Shown: in pieces, positions 54,364-63,115 of the stretch
Position numbering within the stretch: the stretch's first letter is position 1
Layout: the number at the start of each line of letters is the position of its first letter
Source of the DNA: Pigmentiphaga aceris
GTDB lineage: Bacteria; Pseudomonadota; Gammaproteobacteria; Burkholderiales; Burkholderiaceae_B
Assembly (NCBI RefSeq): GCF_008119665.1
Contig: NZ_CP043046.1
Location: 2,356,001-2,420,000, forward strand
DNA length: 64,000 nt
Reading direction: 5' to 3'
Made by a program: the position numbers and the translations under genes
Notes under the pieces: model-generated
What the model saw: the letters and a program-made list of their open reading frames with translations, nothing else
What the model was told of the DNA's origin: nothing
The model's database searches: none

Positions 54364-55029
54364 TTATGCCTTCCGACGCACCTTGTCGATCAGGAAGTCG
54401 GTCACGGCCAATGCCTGGGGATGACCACCTGCCGTGGCAGGTGAGGTCAGGAACTCACCTTGCACAATGAACGTGGGCGTGGAATCCACCCCGTAATCGG
54501 TCAGCATTTTCTTTGCGCGAACCATGCTGTTCTGCACGCCGAAAGACTTCGTGGCGGCCAGAAACGCCTGCTTGTCGCCACCGTTTTTCTCGACCAGTGC
54601 GGCGACTTCATCCGGGGTTGCCAAGCGTTGCCGGTTCACGTTCATTGCGGTGAACATCGGGGCAGTCATCTTGTCGACAATGCCCAGCGACTCGAACGCA
54701 AAATAGCTGCGCATCAGGTTGTCGGCGCTGGCCAGGAAGGGCACCGGGATGCGCTTGAAGCTCACATCTGCAGGCAGCTTTTTGGCCCAAGGCTCAAGAT
54801 AGGTTTCCAACGCGAAGCAGTGCGGGCAGGCATAGGAGAAAAATTCCAGAACTTCGATCTTGCCCGGCACTGACACCGGCTGCGGTGTAGCCAGTTTCAC
54901 GTACTGCGTGCCCTCGGCGGGTTGGCTGCCCTGGGCTGAAACGGAAGCGGTCCAGGCAGACAGGGCGGTCACGCCCGCTGCGGTGCCAGCAAGTTTGCCC
55001 AGGAAGGCGCGTCGATCTACTTTCATCAT
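54364..55029 (-). CDS. dsbA: Periplasmic thiol:disulfide oxidoreductase DsbA
   Basis: A 221-residue DsbA. The active site is CPHC (Cys68, Cys71) in FFSYACPHC, with the cis-proline in GVDSTPTFIV. The helical insertion domain lies between. DsbA introduces disulfides into exported proteins. The leader VDRRAFLGKLAGTAAGVTAL contains a twin-arginine-like motif, where E. coli DsbA uses a hydrophobic SRP-dependent signal; cleavage is near SVSAQG. Either of two adjacent ATGs (55029, 55026) could be used. Confidence 0.93.
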   Translation of the reverse strand: MMKVDRRAFLGKLAGTAAGVTALSAWTASVSAQGSQPAEGTQYVKLATPQPVSVPGKIEVLEFFSYACPHCFALETYLEPWAKKLPADVSFKRIPVPFLASADNLMRSYFAFESLGIVDKMTAPMFTAMNVNRQRLATPDEVAALVEKNGGDKQAFLAATKSFGVQNSMVRAKKMLTDYGVDSTPTFIVQGEFLTSPATAGGHPQALAVTDFLIDKVRRKA

Positions 55030-55164
55030 GGTGTCTGCTGCACGAAGTCGATAAAGGTGGCGACCGTATTCCGGTCGGTGGTCCGGGGTCGCATACAGAC
55101 TACGACCATGCGAAGGCGAAAAGCGTTCCGCTTATGTTGCGTTGATCGCGTCGCACAGGAATGA

Positions 55165-56073
55165 TCAGCGCACGATGAAACGGTCGTCAATCGTCCGATA
55201 CGCATATTCGCGCACGTGGGTGATGAAGGCCTGCAGCAGCAAAGACGGTTTTCTGTCGATGGGTGTCAGTACCGAGAAATTCGCCTTCATCGCGGGTTCG
55301 AAAGGAATGAACCGCACCTTGTCCCCCTTGTAGACCGATGCGGTGATCGCTTCCACCAGCGATACGCCCAAGCCTGCTTCCACGAAGTGACAGATCGACA
55401 TCGACACCTGGCATTCGATCCGTGACTGAAGCTCTACGCCGTGAGCGGCAAACATGGAATCGGTTTCCAGGCGGGTGTGAATCGTCTTGGGGTGAGCAAT
55501 GAAGGACTCTCCCACGAAGTCGTGGGGATAGATCACCTCACGGTCACACAGGCGGTGGTTGGCAGGGACCGCACAGACCAGGCGAGCGGCGAACAGCAGC
55601 TCTCCGTGGGTACTGCTCATGTCCAGAGACAGGATAGGGAAGCCGACATCGCAGCGCTGGCCCTGCACCATGTCCACCACGGTTCGCGAACTGTGCATCA
55701 GCAGCGAGATGTTCGCGTCCGGCCGGGTGGCGACGAATTCGGCAATCGCGTGGGGCAGCAGGGAAATCGCGATGGCGGGTGCCGCCGCGATTTGCAGGCT
55801 GCCACGCTGCTGAGTGCGAATGTCCTCTGCGGCGCGCGCGATGCGCTCCACCCCCACCAGTGAACGCAGGACTTCCTCGTATAACGACTCTGCCTCTGGC
55901 GTGGGATACAGTCTTCCACGGGCACGAAGAAATAAAGGAAAGCCGACGCTTTCTTCCAGGTCGGCAATCAGGCGCGTAGTGGCGGGCTGTGAGATGTGCA
56001 GCGCCTCGGCCGCACGCGTGACGGTCTGGTATGCCATGACGGCGCGAAAGGCTTCGAGCTGGCGGATTTTCAT
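55165..56073 (-). CDS. LysR-family regulator, OccR/NocR-like, divergent to the amine module
   Basis: A 302-residue LysR regulator. The N-terminus MKIRQLEAFRAVMAYQTVTR with AAEALHISQPATTRLIADLE is typical of the NocR/OccR/ArgR-type LysR group that controls opine or arginine catabolism. It is divergent from the ABC transporter and amine oxidase operon, with a 237-base gap carrying a GCATT-N14-AATGC dyad. It is therefore probably the regulator of that operon. Confidence 0.88.
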   Translation of the reverse strand: MKIRQLEAFRAVMAYQTVTRAAEALHISQPATTRLIADLEESVGFPLFLRARGRLYPTPEAESLYEEVLRSLVGVERIARAAEDIRTQQRGSLQIAAAPAIAISLLPHAIAEFVATRPDANISLLMHSSRTVVDMVQGQRCDVGFPILSLDMSSTHGELLFAARLVCAVPANHRLCDREVIYPHDFVGESFIAHPKTIHTRLETDSMFAAHGVELQSRIECQVSMSICHFVEAGLGVSLVEAITASVYKGDKVRFIPFEPAMKANFSVLTPIDRKPSLLLQAFITHVREYAYRTIDDRFIVR

Positions 56074-56183
56074 GCAGATTCCTTGGCGGATGCGTGCAAC
56101 GGTACCCGCATTGGTGCATAGGCGTCATGCAGGGTTGAATGTAACGACCCTATGCGAAATAGGCATTGAAACGCCAAAAAAAA

Positions 56184-56207
56184 GCATTATTCCTTAAAGT
56201 CGAATGC
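56184..56207 (+). promoter_or_regulatory. Candidate LysR binding dyad before the amine operon
   Basis: GCATT (56184-56188) and AATGC (56203-56207) form an inverted repeat 14 bases apart, 104-127 bases before the binding-protein start, with an AT-rich centre. It fits the size of a LysR recognition site. Function is inferred from position. Confidence 0.4.
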
Positions 56208-56310
56208 CCCTACGCTAGTCGCAGGTATGAGTTTTTCTGAACATCCGGTAGCCCAGCAACACAACAAAGGGACCGGGAGTTCTTAACCAGCGTTCACGGA
56301 GGGGACTACG

Positions 56311-57351
56311 ATGAAACGCAATGTACTGAGCGCGGCAGTGCTTTTGGCAGCAACCCTGGCAGCAAGCGGTGCGGCAGTGGCGCAGACGCCCACGCTGTAC
56401 CTGGGTTCTTACGGCGGTTCGACCGAAAAGCTGTTCAAGGAAAAAATCATCCCGGCCTTCGAGGCCAAGCACAAAGCCAAGATCGTCTACGTGGCAGGCA
56501 ACTCCACCGACACGCTGGCCAAGCTGCAAGCGCAGAAGGCTGCACCGGAACTCGACGTGGTGCTGGTCGATGACGGCCCGATGTACCAGGCCATGCAATT
56601 TGGCTTCTGTGACAAGGTTGCCGACGCCCCGATCTACAAAGACCTGTACCCCTTCGCCAAGCTGGGCGACACCGCAACCGCCGTTGGTGTGGTCGCCACC
56701 GGCCTGATGTACAACACCGAAGCGTTCAAGAAGCTGGGCCTGCCGGCACCGGATTCCTGGACCATCCTGACCGACAAGAAGTTCTCGCAAAAGATCGTCA
56801 TTCCGCCGATCTCGAACACCTATGGTCTGCAGACCCTGGTGAAGTTTGCCGAGCTGAACGGCGGCAATGCGAAGAACATCGATCCGGGTTTCAACGCCAT
56901 CATCAAGCAGGTGAACCCGAATGTGCTGGCCTGGGAACCCTCGCCGGGCAAGATGACCGAACTGCTGCAAAACGGTGATGCCATCCTGGGCGTCTGGGGC
57001 AGCGGCCGTGTGCAGGCGCTGAAGGAAACCGGTTTCCCGGTTGAATTCGTATTCCCGAAGGAAGGCGCACCGGCGCTGATGATCGCGGCTTGCCCAGTCG
57101 TGAAAAGCGATGTGCCGGAACTGTCGCAGCAATTCATCCAGTATTTGCTGACGCCTGAAGTCCAGGCCGATCTGGCCGCAAGCCAGGGCTTCGGTCCGGT
57201 CAACCGCACTGCCAAGCTGGAACCGGCGGTCGCGGCCAAGGTGCCTTACGGTGAAGCACAGGTGAGCAAGCTGCAGGCGTCCGACTGGGACACCATCAAT
57301 ACGCAGCGTACTGACTGGACCAACCGCTGGAACCGCACGGTCGAACGGTAA
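56311..57351 (+). CDS. Pot-type ABC transporter binding protein
   Basis: A 346-residue periplasmic binding protein of the PotD/family-1 putrescine-spermidine type. The signal peptide (VLSAAVLLAATLAASGAAVA) precedes TPTLYLGSYGGSTEKLFKE. AWEPSPGKMTELLQNGDAIL and the late SDWDTINTQRTDW also fit the family. GGAGGGG is a strong ribosome site before ATG 56311. It is the first gene of a seven-gene run on the plus strand. The ligand is probably an amine or an opine-like compound, judged from the downstream oxidase. Confidence 0.9.
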   Translation: MKRNVLSAAVLLAATLAASGAAVAQTPTLYLGSYGGSTEKLFKEKIIPAFEAKHKAKIVYVAGNSTDTLAKLQAQKAAPELDVVLVDDGPMYQAMQFGFCDKVADAPIYKDLYPFAKLGDTATAVGVVATGLMYNTEAFKKLGLPAPDSWTILTDKKFSQKIVIPPISNTYGLQTLVKFAELNGGNAKNIDPGFNAIIKQVNPNVLAWEPSPGKMTELLQNGDAILGVWGSGRVQALKETGFPVEFVFPKEGAPALMIAACPVVKSDVPELSQQFIQYLLTPEVQADLAASQGFGPVNRTAKLEPAVAAKVPYGEAQVSKLQASDWDTINTQRTDWTNRWNRTVER

Positions 57352-57486
57352 TCCGTTCAGGCGGGGTCGCAAGCCAACCCCGCCCGTCGTCCCATCCCCC
57401 CACTTGGGTTCCACGCAGCACATGCTGCTGCGCGTGGACGACCGACGTGCAACGCGTCGCCTTTGAACAGCAAATCGGATGTGAAT

Positions 57487-58554
57487 ATGAGCTTTCTGAA
57501 ACTGGAAGGGCTCGCCAAGTCTTTTGGCGATTTCAACGCGGTCCAAGGACTGAGCCTGGCCGTCGAGCGCGGCGAGTTCATTGCCTTGCTCGGCCCCTCG
57601 GGCTGTGGCAAGACGACCACCCTGCAAATGGTCGCCGGGTTTGTCGACCCGTCAGCCGGCAAGGTCATTCTGAACGGGCGTGACATTACCGATGTGCGTC
57701 CGGAAAAACGCGGCATGGGCGTGGTGTTCCAAAGCTACGCGCTGTTCCCGCACATGACCGTGGGCCAGAACATCGGCTTCGGTCTGGAAATGCGCGGCAT
57801 GGGCCGCAGCGAGCGCGACAAACGAATCTCGGAAACCTTGTCGCTGGTTCGTCTGGACGGACTGGGCGAACGGTATCCACGTGAACTGTCGGGCGGTCAA
57901 CGCCAGCGCGTCGCCATTGCACGCGCCTTGGCGATCCGTCCCGAAGTGCTGCTGCTGGACGAGCCGATGTCCAATCTGGATGCCAAGCTGCGCGAAGAAA
58001 TGCACATTGAACTGCGCGCGATTCAGCGCTCGCTGGGCATCACCACCATTCTGGTCACCCACGATCAGGTCGAAGCAATGACCATGAGTGACCGCATTGC
58101 CGTGATGCACGGCGGACGCATCGTCCAGCTGGCCACACCCTACGAAGCCTACGAGCGCCCGGTATCGACCTTTGCGTCGGGCTTCCTGGGCAAGACCAAT
58201 GTCTTGCGCGGTGAAGTGCAGGCCAAGAAAGAACGCTGCTGTGAGGTCCGCCTGGGCGATCTGGTGGCCCAGATTCCGCACGAAGGCAAAGACCCGCGCG
58301 GCACGGTCAACGTGTATGTACGTCCTGAGAAAATTCGCATCGCCGGGCCAGGCGAAGCCGGCCTGGCCGCGACGGTTCGCACCCGTCTGTTCCTGGGCAG
58401 CCACTGGATGCTGGAAGTCGACAGCAAAGTCGGCAGTCTGCGCATGAGCTTGCCGAACACCGGCACCGTGCCGCCGGAAGAAGGCACCGCCATTGTGGTG
58501 AACTGGTCCGACGATGACCTGCGCATGCTGTCTGCGGAGGCTGCACATGCCTGA
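57487..58554 (+). CDS. Pot-type ABC transporter ATPase
   Basis: A 355-residue ATPase. Walker A GPSGCGKTT (near residue 37), Q-loop FQSYALFPHM, signature LSGGQRQRVAIARAL, Walker B LLLDEPMSNLD, and switch His in VTHDQ. The C-terminal TOBE domain (YVRPEKIRIAGPGE) is typical of PotA-like proteins. ATG 57487 (MSFLKLEG) is chosen; upstream TTG/GTG starts are weaker. It overlaps the next permease gene by 8 bases. Confidence 0.92.
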   Translation: MSFLKLEGLAKSFGDFNAVQGLSLAVERGEFIALLGPSGCGKTTTLQMVAGFVDPSAGKVILNGRDITDVRPEKRGMGVVFQSYALFPHMTVGQNIGFGLEMRGMGRSERDKRISETLSLVRLDGLGERYPRELSGGQRQRVAIARALAIRPEVLLLDEPMSNLDAKLREEMHIELRAIQRSLGITTILVTHDQVEAMTMSDRIAVMHGGRIVQLATPYEAYERPVSTFASGFLGKTNVLRGEVQAKKERCCEVRLGDLVAQIPHEGKDPRGTVNVYVRPEKIRIAGPGEAGLAATVRTRLFLGSHWMLEVDSKVGSLRMSLPNTGTVPPEEGTAIVVNWSDDDLRMLSAEAAHA

Positions 58555-59461
58555 TGCCGCCGTGCTGAACACGCCGGTGGCCCGTACCAGCAAGCGCAGT
58601 CTTGCGCCCTGGTACCTGTCCGGCCCCGCGCTTGTCGTCTATGTATCGCTGCTGTTGGTGCCACTGGCACTGACCGCCATGCTGTCCTTCAATGCCTTTG
58701 ATGGCACGAAGGGCATCTTGCCCACGCACACGCTGCACAACTACATCGAGATCTTCTCGGACGGTTATTACCACGAGATCTTTCTTCGCACAGGGGGGCT
58801 GGCGCTGGCGGTCACGGTGCTGTGTGTGGTGTTTGGCGTGCCGGAAACCATCATTCTGGCGCGCATGAAAAGCCCGTGGCGTGGCCTGTTCCTGGTGGTG
58901 ATTCTGGGCCCGCTGCTGATCTCGGTGGTGGTGCGCACGCTGGGCTGGTCGATCCTGTTGGGCAACAAGGGCCTGATCAACGAAATGCTGCTGGCCATTG
59001 GTGCCATCGACTCGCCGATCCGGATGGTCTTCACCATGACTGGCGTGGTGATCGCGCTAACCCACGTGTTGATTCCCTTCATGGTGATCGCCGTCTGGGC
59101 AACGCTGCAAAAGCTTGATCCGCAAGTGGAAAACGCGGGTCTGTCGCTGGGCGCATCGCCCGCCACGGTGTTCCGTCGCGTGATCCTGCCGCAGATTCTG
59201 CCGGGTGTGCTGTCGGGCAGCATCATTGTCTTTGCACTGGCCGCGTCGGCTTTCGCCACCCCTGCGTTGTTGGGTGGGCGTCGCCTGAAAGTGGTGGCCA
59301 CTGCCGCCTACGACGAGTTCCTCAGCACCTTGAACTGGCCGCTGGGGGCGGCGATTGCCGTCATCCTGCTGATCGCCAACGTGGTGATCATCATCGGCTG
59401 CAACCGCCTGGTGGAACGTCGCTTCAAGCAAGTCTTCGACAGTGGAGCCCAAGATGCGTAA
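58547..59461 (+). CDS. Pot-type ABC transporter permease 1
   Basis: A 304-residue inner-membrane permease of the PotB type with six helices. The EAA loop is ENAGLSLGASPATVFRRVIL and the first helix is ALVVYVSLLLVPLALTAML. ATG 58547 follows a GGAGG and overlaps the ATPase stop by 8 bases; the C-terminus overlaps the next permease start by 8 bases. Tight overlaps mean translational coupling. Confidence 0.9.
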   Translation: MPDAAVLNTPVARTSKRSLAPWYLSGPALVVYVSLLLVPLALTAMLSFNAFDGTKGILPTHTLHNYIEIFSDGYYHEIFLRTGGLALAVTVLCVVFGVPETIILARMKSPWRGLFLVVILGPLLISVVVRTLGWSILLGNKGLINEMLLAIGAIDSPIRMVFTMTGVVIALTHVLIPFMVIAVWATLQKLDPQVENAGLSLGASPATVFRRVILPQILPGVLSGSIIVFALAASAFATPALLGGRRLKVVATAAYDEFLSTLNWPLGAAIAVILLIANVVIIIGCNRLVERRFKQVFDSGAQDA

Positions 59462-60248
59462 AAACGGATGGTGGTCGATCGCGTATCACACGCTGTTCAT
59501 CGGGTTCATCGTCGCGCCCTTGCTGACGGTGGTGGTGGTGTCGTTCACGCCGCTGGGCTACATCTCGATGCCCACCGATGGTCTGTCGCTGCGCTGGTTC
59601 CGGGCAATCTTCGAGGCCAACGAAATCATCAACGCCTTCTGGCTGTCACTGGGCTTGGGCCTGGTGTCGGCAACCGTGTCGGTGGCGCTTGCGGTACCTG
59701 CGGCCTTGGCGCTGACGCGTTATCGCTTCCCGGGGCGGGGCGTGCTGGCGGCGTTCTTCATGTCGCCGCTGATGATCCCGCACGTGGTGCTGGGCGTGGC
59801 TTTCCTGCGCTTCTTCAACCTTGCAGGCATGTCGGGTTCCTTTGTGTGGCTGGCCTTCACGCACGTGATCGTCATCATGCCGTATGCCCTGCGACTGGTG
59901 CTGTCGGCCGCAGTGGGCATGGACCGCGATGCCGAGCGTGCGGCGCTGTCTCTGGGCGCAAGCCGCTGGACCGCATTCCGTCGCATCGTGCTGCCCTTGA
60001 TCTTGCCGGGTGTGGTGGGCGGCTGGATGCTGGCCTTCATTCAAAGCTTCGACGAGCTGACGATGACGATCTTTGTGGCAACCCCAGGCACGACCACGCT
60101 GCCGGTCGCCATGTACAACCAGATTGCCCAGACGATCGATCCGCTGGTGGCGTCGGTGTCGACACTGATCATCGCGGGCACGGCCATCATGATGATCCTG
60201 CTTGATCGTCTCGTCGGTCTTGACCGCGTGCTGATCGGCAAACAATAA
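59454..60248 (+). CDS. Pot-type ABC transporter permease 2
   Basis: A 264-residue PotC-type permease with six helices. The EAA loop is ERAALSLGASRWTAFRRIVL. It starts MRKNGWWSIAYHTLFIGFIV. It completes the transporter with permease 1, the ATPase and the binding protein. Twenty bases separate it from the first oxidase subunit gene, so import and oxidation are co-transcribed. Confidence 0.9.
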   Translation: MRKNGWWSIAYHTLFIGFIVAPLLTVVVVSFTPLGYISMPTDGLSLRWFRAIFEANEIINAFWLSLGLGLVSATVSVALAVPAALALTRYRFPGRGVLAAFFMSPLMIPHVVLGVAFLRFFNLAGMSGSFVWLAFTHVIVIMPYALRLVLSAAVGMDRDAERAALSLGASRWTAFRRIVLPLILPGVVGGWMLAFIQSFDELTMTIFVATPGTTTLPVAMYNQIAQTIDPLVASVSTLIIAGTAIMMILLDRLVGLDRVLIGKQ

Positions 60249-60268
60249 AACAAGGTCGGAAACAAACC

Positions 60269-61396
60269 ATGAACACGAGCGATTTGCTGGTGATTGGCGG
60301 TGGCCTGGTCGGTGCTTCGGTGGCGCTGGGTGCCGCACGCAGCGGCCTGAAGGTCACCGTGCTGGACGAAGACGACGTGGCGTTTCGCGCCTCGCGCGGC
60401 AACTTCGGCCTGGTGTGGGTACAAAGCAAGGGCTTCACCTTGCCTGACTACGCACGCTGGAGCCTGGCGTCGGCACAAAGCTGGCCGGAACTGTCCGCCT
60501 ACTTGAAAGAACGCACTGGCATCGATGTCGAATTGAAGCAGCCGGGCGGCCTGCACCTGTGCTTGTCCCAGGAAGAAATGGACACGCGCAAGGAACGTCT
60601 GCAGTGGCTGCAGGACGAGGTCGGCCCGCACTACCAATTCGAGATGCTGGACTACGACGAGTTGCGCAAGCGTGTGCCCTTGGTGGGACCGGATGTGGTC
60701 GGCGCGACCTACACACCGATGGACGGACACACCAATCCGCTGAAGCTGTTCCGCGCGCTGTACGACGCGGCAGGCAAGGAAGGCGTGCAGTTCAAGACCG
60801 GTTGTGGCACCGAGGACATCTCGTATGCCAACGGCATCTTCACGGTGAAGGCAGGCGGCAAGGTATGGCAGGCACCGAAGCTGGTGCTGGCTGCCGGCCT
60901 GGGCAACAACAAGCTTGCACCCAAGGTTGGGCTGTATGCCCCGGTGGAACCGAATCGTGGCGAAGTGCTGATCAGCGAACGGCTGCGCCCCATGCTGTCA
61001 TACCCCACCAACTTCGTGCGCCAGACGGACGAAGGCACGGTGCAGATCGGTGATTCGCATGAAGACGTAGGCTTTGACGACGGCACCATCACCTCGGTAT
61101 TGGGCGGCATTGCCAAGCGCGGCATCAAGTGCTTCCCGATTCTGGCCAACGCCAATCTGGTGCGCGCCTGGGCCGCCTTGCGCGTCATGAGCCCGGACGG
61201 CTACCCCATCTACCAGGCGTCCGAGTCGCACCCCGGCGCGTTCGTTGTCACCTGCCACAGTGGCGTCACGCTGGCTGCCAACCACGTCATGCGCATTGCG
61301 CCGTGGATTGCTGGCGGTGCGTATCCCGACGCGATCCGCGAGTTCAAGGGCGATCGTTTCCTCAATAAAAATCTGGTGTTCACCAATGGCCACTAA
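60269..61396 (+). CDS. FAD-dependent amine oxidase, DAO-type beta subunit
   Basis: A 375-residue D-amino-acid-oxidase-fold flavoprotein. The FAD motif GGGLVGAS is at residues 10-17 (LLVIGGGLVGASVALGAARS), and MSPDGYPIYQ with HPGAFVVTCHSGVTLAANH closes the FAD site. In octopine/nopaline oxidase, D-hydroxyproline dehydrogenase and HcnC-type complexes this subunit performs the C-N oxidation. The two following genes encode the gamma [2Fe-2S] and alpha FAD subunits, as in those complexes. The start of the next gene overlaps its stop. Confidence 0.9.
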   Translation: MNTSDLLVIGGGLVGASVALGAARSGLKVTVLDEDDVAFRASRGNFGLVWVQSKGFTLPDYARWSLASAQSWPELSAYLKERTGIDVELKQPGGLHLCLSQEEMDTRKERLQWLQDEVGPHYQFEMLDYDELRKRVPLVGPDVVGATYTPMDGHTNPLKLFRALYDAAGKEGVQFKTGCGTEDISYANGIFTVKAGGKVWQAPKLVLAAGLGNNKLAPKVGLYAPVEPNRGEVLISERLRPMLSYPTNFVRQTDEGTVQIGDSHEDVGFDDGTITSVLGGIAKRGIKCFPILANANLVRAWAALRVMSPDGYPIYQASESHPGAFVVTCHSGVTLAANHVMRIAPWIAGGAYPDAIREFKGDRFLNKNLVFTNGH

Positions 61397-61727
61397 TAGC
61401 CTGTTCCGTCCGCTGCAAGGACCAAGTTCCACGCCGGCGCGGTCGGTCAAGATCGAATTCGACGGCCGTGCACTGCAGGTGCAGGAAGGCGTATCCGTGG
61501 CCGCCGCGTTGCTGTCGGCCGGGGTATCGCGCTTTCGTACCTCGGTGGTCAGCGAAACCCCCCGCGCCCCGTACTGCATGATGGGCGTGTGCTTCGAATG
61601 CCTGGTCGAGATCGACGGGCAGGCCAGCCGCCAATCCTGTCTGGTGCAGGTGCGTGACGGCATGAAAATCCAGACGCAGCGCGGTCCGCGTGCCCTGACT
61701 GACGGCACGGAGGCCGGCAATGAGTGA
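61386..61727 (+). CDS. [2Fe-2S] subunit of the amine oxidase complex
   Basis: A 113-residue protein with a ferredoxin-like domain. Cluster ligands are Cys64, Cys69 and Cys72 (PYCMMGVCFECLVEIDG) and Cys85 (RQSCLVQVRDGM). This small subunit (HcnA / hydroxyproline dehydrogenase gamma-like) passes electrons between the FAD subunits. ATG 61386 overlaps the preceding stop by 11 bases and its own end overlaps the next start by 8 bases. Confidence 0.9.
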   Translation: MATNSLFRPLQGPSSTPARSVKIEFDGRALQVQEGVSVAAALLSAGVSRFRTSVVSETPRAPYCMMGVCFECLVEIDGQASRQSCLVQVRDGMKIQTQRGPRALTDGTEAGNE

Positions 61728-63114
61728 TATTCAAACGGGTGACCGATACGACCTGGCCGTAGTTGGCGCAGGCCCCGCCGGCATGAGCGCCGCCATTACC
61801 GCGCGGGCGCGCGGTTTGAACGTGGTCCTGCTGGACGAACAGGAAGCCGTGGGCGGTCAGATTTACCGCAACATCACACGCGCCAACCCTCGTGCCCTGG
61901 ACGTACTCGGCCCGGACTATGCCTCGGGCGCGCGCATTGCCGATGCCTTCCATATCAGCGGTACGGTGCACCTGACGGGCGCGTCCGTCTGGCAGGTGGG
62001 CCGCGACGGCACTATCAACTACCTGCGCGGTGGCAAGGTCAGTTCGTTGCATGCCACGCAAGTCGTGCTGGCCAGCGGTGCCATGGAACGCCCGTTCCCC
62101 ATCCCGGGTTGGACACTGCCCGGCGTGCTGGGCGCAGGCGCAGCGCAGATTCTGTTGAAGAGCGCAGACCTTGCGCCATCCGAGCCCGTGATATTGGCTG
62201 GCTGTGGCCCCTTGCTGTACTTGCTGGGCTGGCAGTACCTGCGTGCCGGTGTGCCGATCAAAGCGGTGATCGACACCACCGACACTACCGATTACGTGCG
62301 TGCTGCCGGTCACCTGATCGAAGCACTGGCCGCATGGCCCATGTTGAAGAAGGGCCTGAAGCTGATGAGCGCGCTGAAGAAGGGCAAAGTGCCTTTCTAT
62401 CGCGGTGCGACCAACCTGGCGGTTCAGGGTACGGATGCGGCTACCGGCCTGCGCTTTACCGTTGGCGGCAAGGACATGCACGTGGACAGCAAGGTCATCT
62501 TGCTGCATCAGGGCGTGGTGCCCAATACTCAGTTCACGTGGTCGCTGCGCGCCAAGCACAGCTGGAACGACGTGCAGCTTTGCTGGACGCCGGATGTCGA
62601 TGCCTGGGGCAGGCTTGAAGGGCTGCCCAACATCTATGTGGCCGGTGACGGCCTGGGTATTGGCGGTGCGTTGGCTGCTGCGGTGCAGGGTCAGTTGGCA
62701 GGGTTGGAAGTGGCTGCCGTGGCCGGCAAGATCGACGCGGGTGCGCGCGACTCGGCTGCTGCCCCCTTGCGTGCAGAACTGGCCAAACAGCTGCGCATTC
62801 GCCCCTTCCTGGATGTGTTGTATCGCCCGAAAGACGCCAACCGTGTGCCTGCCGATGCGGTCACGGTATGCCGCTGCGAAGAGGTCACCGCAGGCGACAT
62901 TCGCGGCTACGTGGCGCTGGGTTGTTCCGGTCCCAACCAGACCAAGTCTTTCGGCCGTTGCGGCATGGGACCGTGCCAGGGGCGCTTGTGCGGGTTGACG
63001 GTGACCGAGGTGATTGCGCAGGCGCGTGGCGTGTCGCCGTCAGAAGTCGGCTACTACCGCATCCGTCCGCCGATCAAGCCGGTGACGCTGGGCGAGTTGG
63101 CCAACGAGGCCTGA
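61720..63114 (+). CDS. FAD/NAD(P)-binding alpha subunit with C-terminal BFD-type domain
   Basis: A 464-residue pyridine nucleotide-disulfide-reductase-fold protein. The FAD motif is GAGPAGMSAAI (residues 12-22, in LAVVGAGPAGMS); AERPFPIPGWTLPGVLGAG-like sequence follows. The C-terminus has four cysteines of a BFD-like [2Fe-2S] domain (VCRCEEV, RCGMGPCQGRLCG). This matches HcnB/OoxA-type alpha subunits. It is followed two bases later by a second DAO-type subunit gene. Confidence 0.9.
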   Translation: MSDIQTGDRYDLAVVGAGPAGMSAAITARARGLNVVLLDEQEAVGGQIYRNITRANPRALDVLGPDYASGARIADAFHISGTVHLTGASVWQVGRDGTINYLRGGKVSSLHATQVVLASGAMERPFPIPGWTLPGVLGAGAAQILLKSADLAPSEPVILAGCGPLLYLLGWQYLRAGVPIKAVIDTTDTTDYVRAAGHLIEALAAWPMLKKGLKLMSALKKGKVPFYRGATNLAVQGTDAATGLRFTVGGKDMHVDSKVILLHQGVVPNTQFTWSLRAKHSWNDVQLCWTPDVDAWGRLEGLPNIYVAGDGLGIGGALAAAVQGQLAGLEVAAVAGKIDAGARDSAAAPLRAELAKQLRIRPFLDVLYRPKDANRVPADAVTVCRCEEVTAGDIRGYVALGCSGPNQTKSFGRCGMGPCQGRLCGLTVTEVIAQARGVSPSEVGYYRIRPPIKPVTLGELANEA

Positions 63115-63115
63115 G

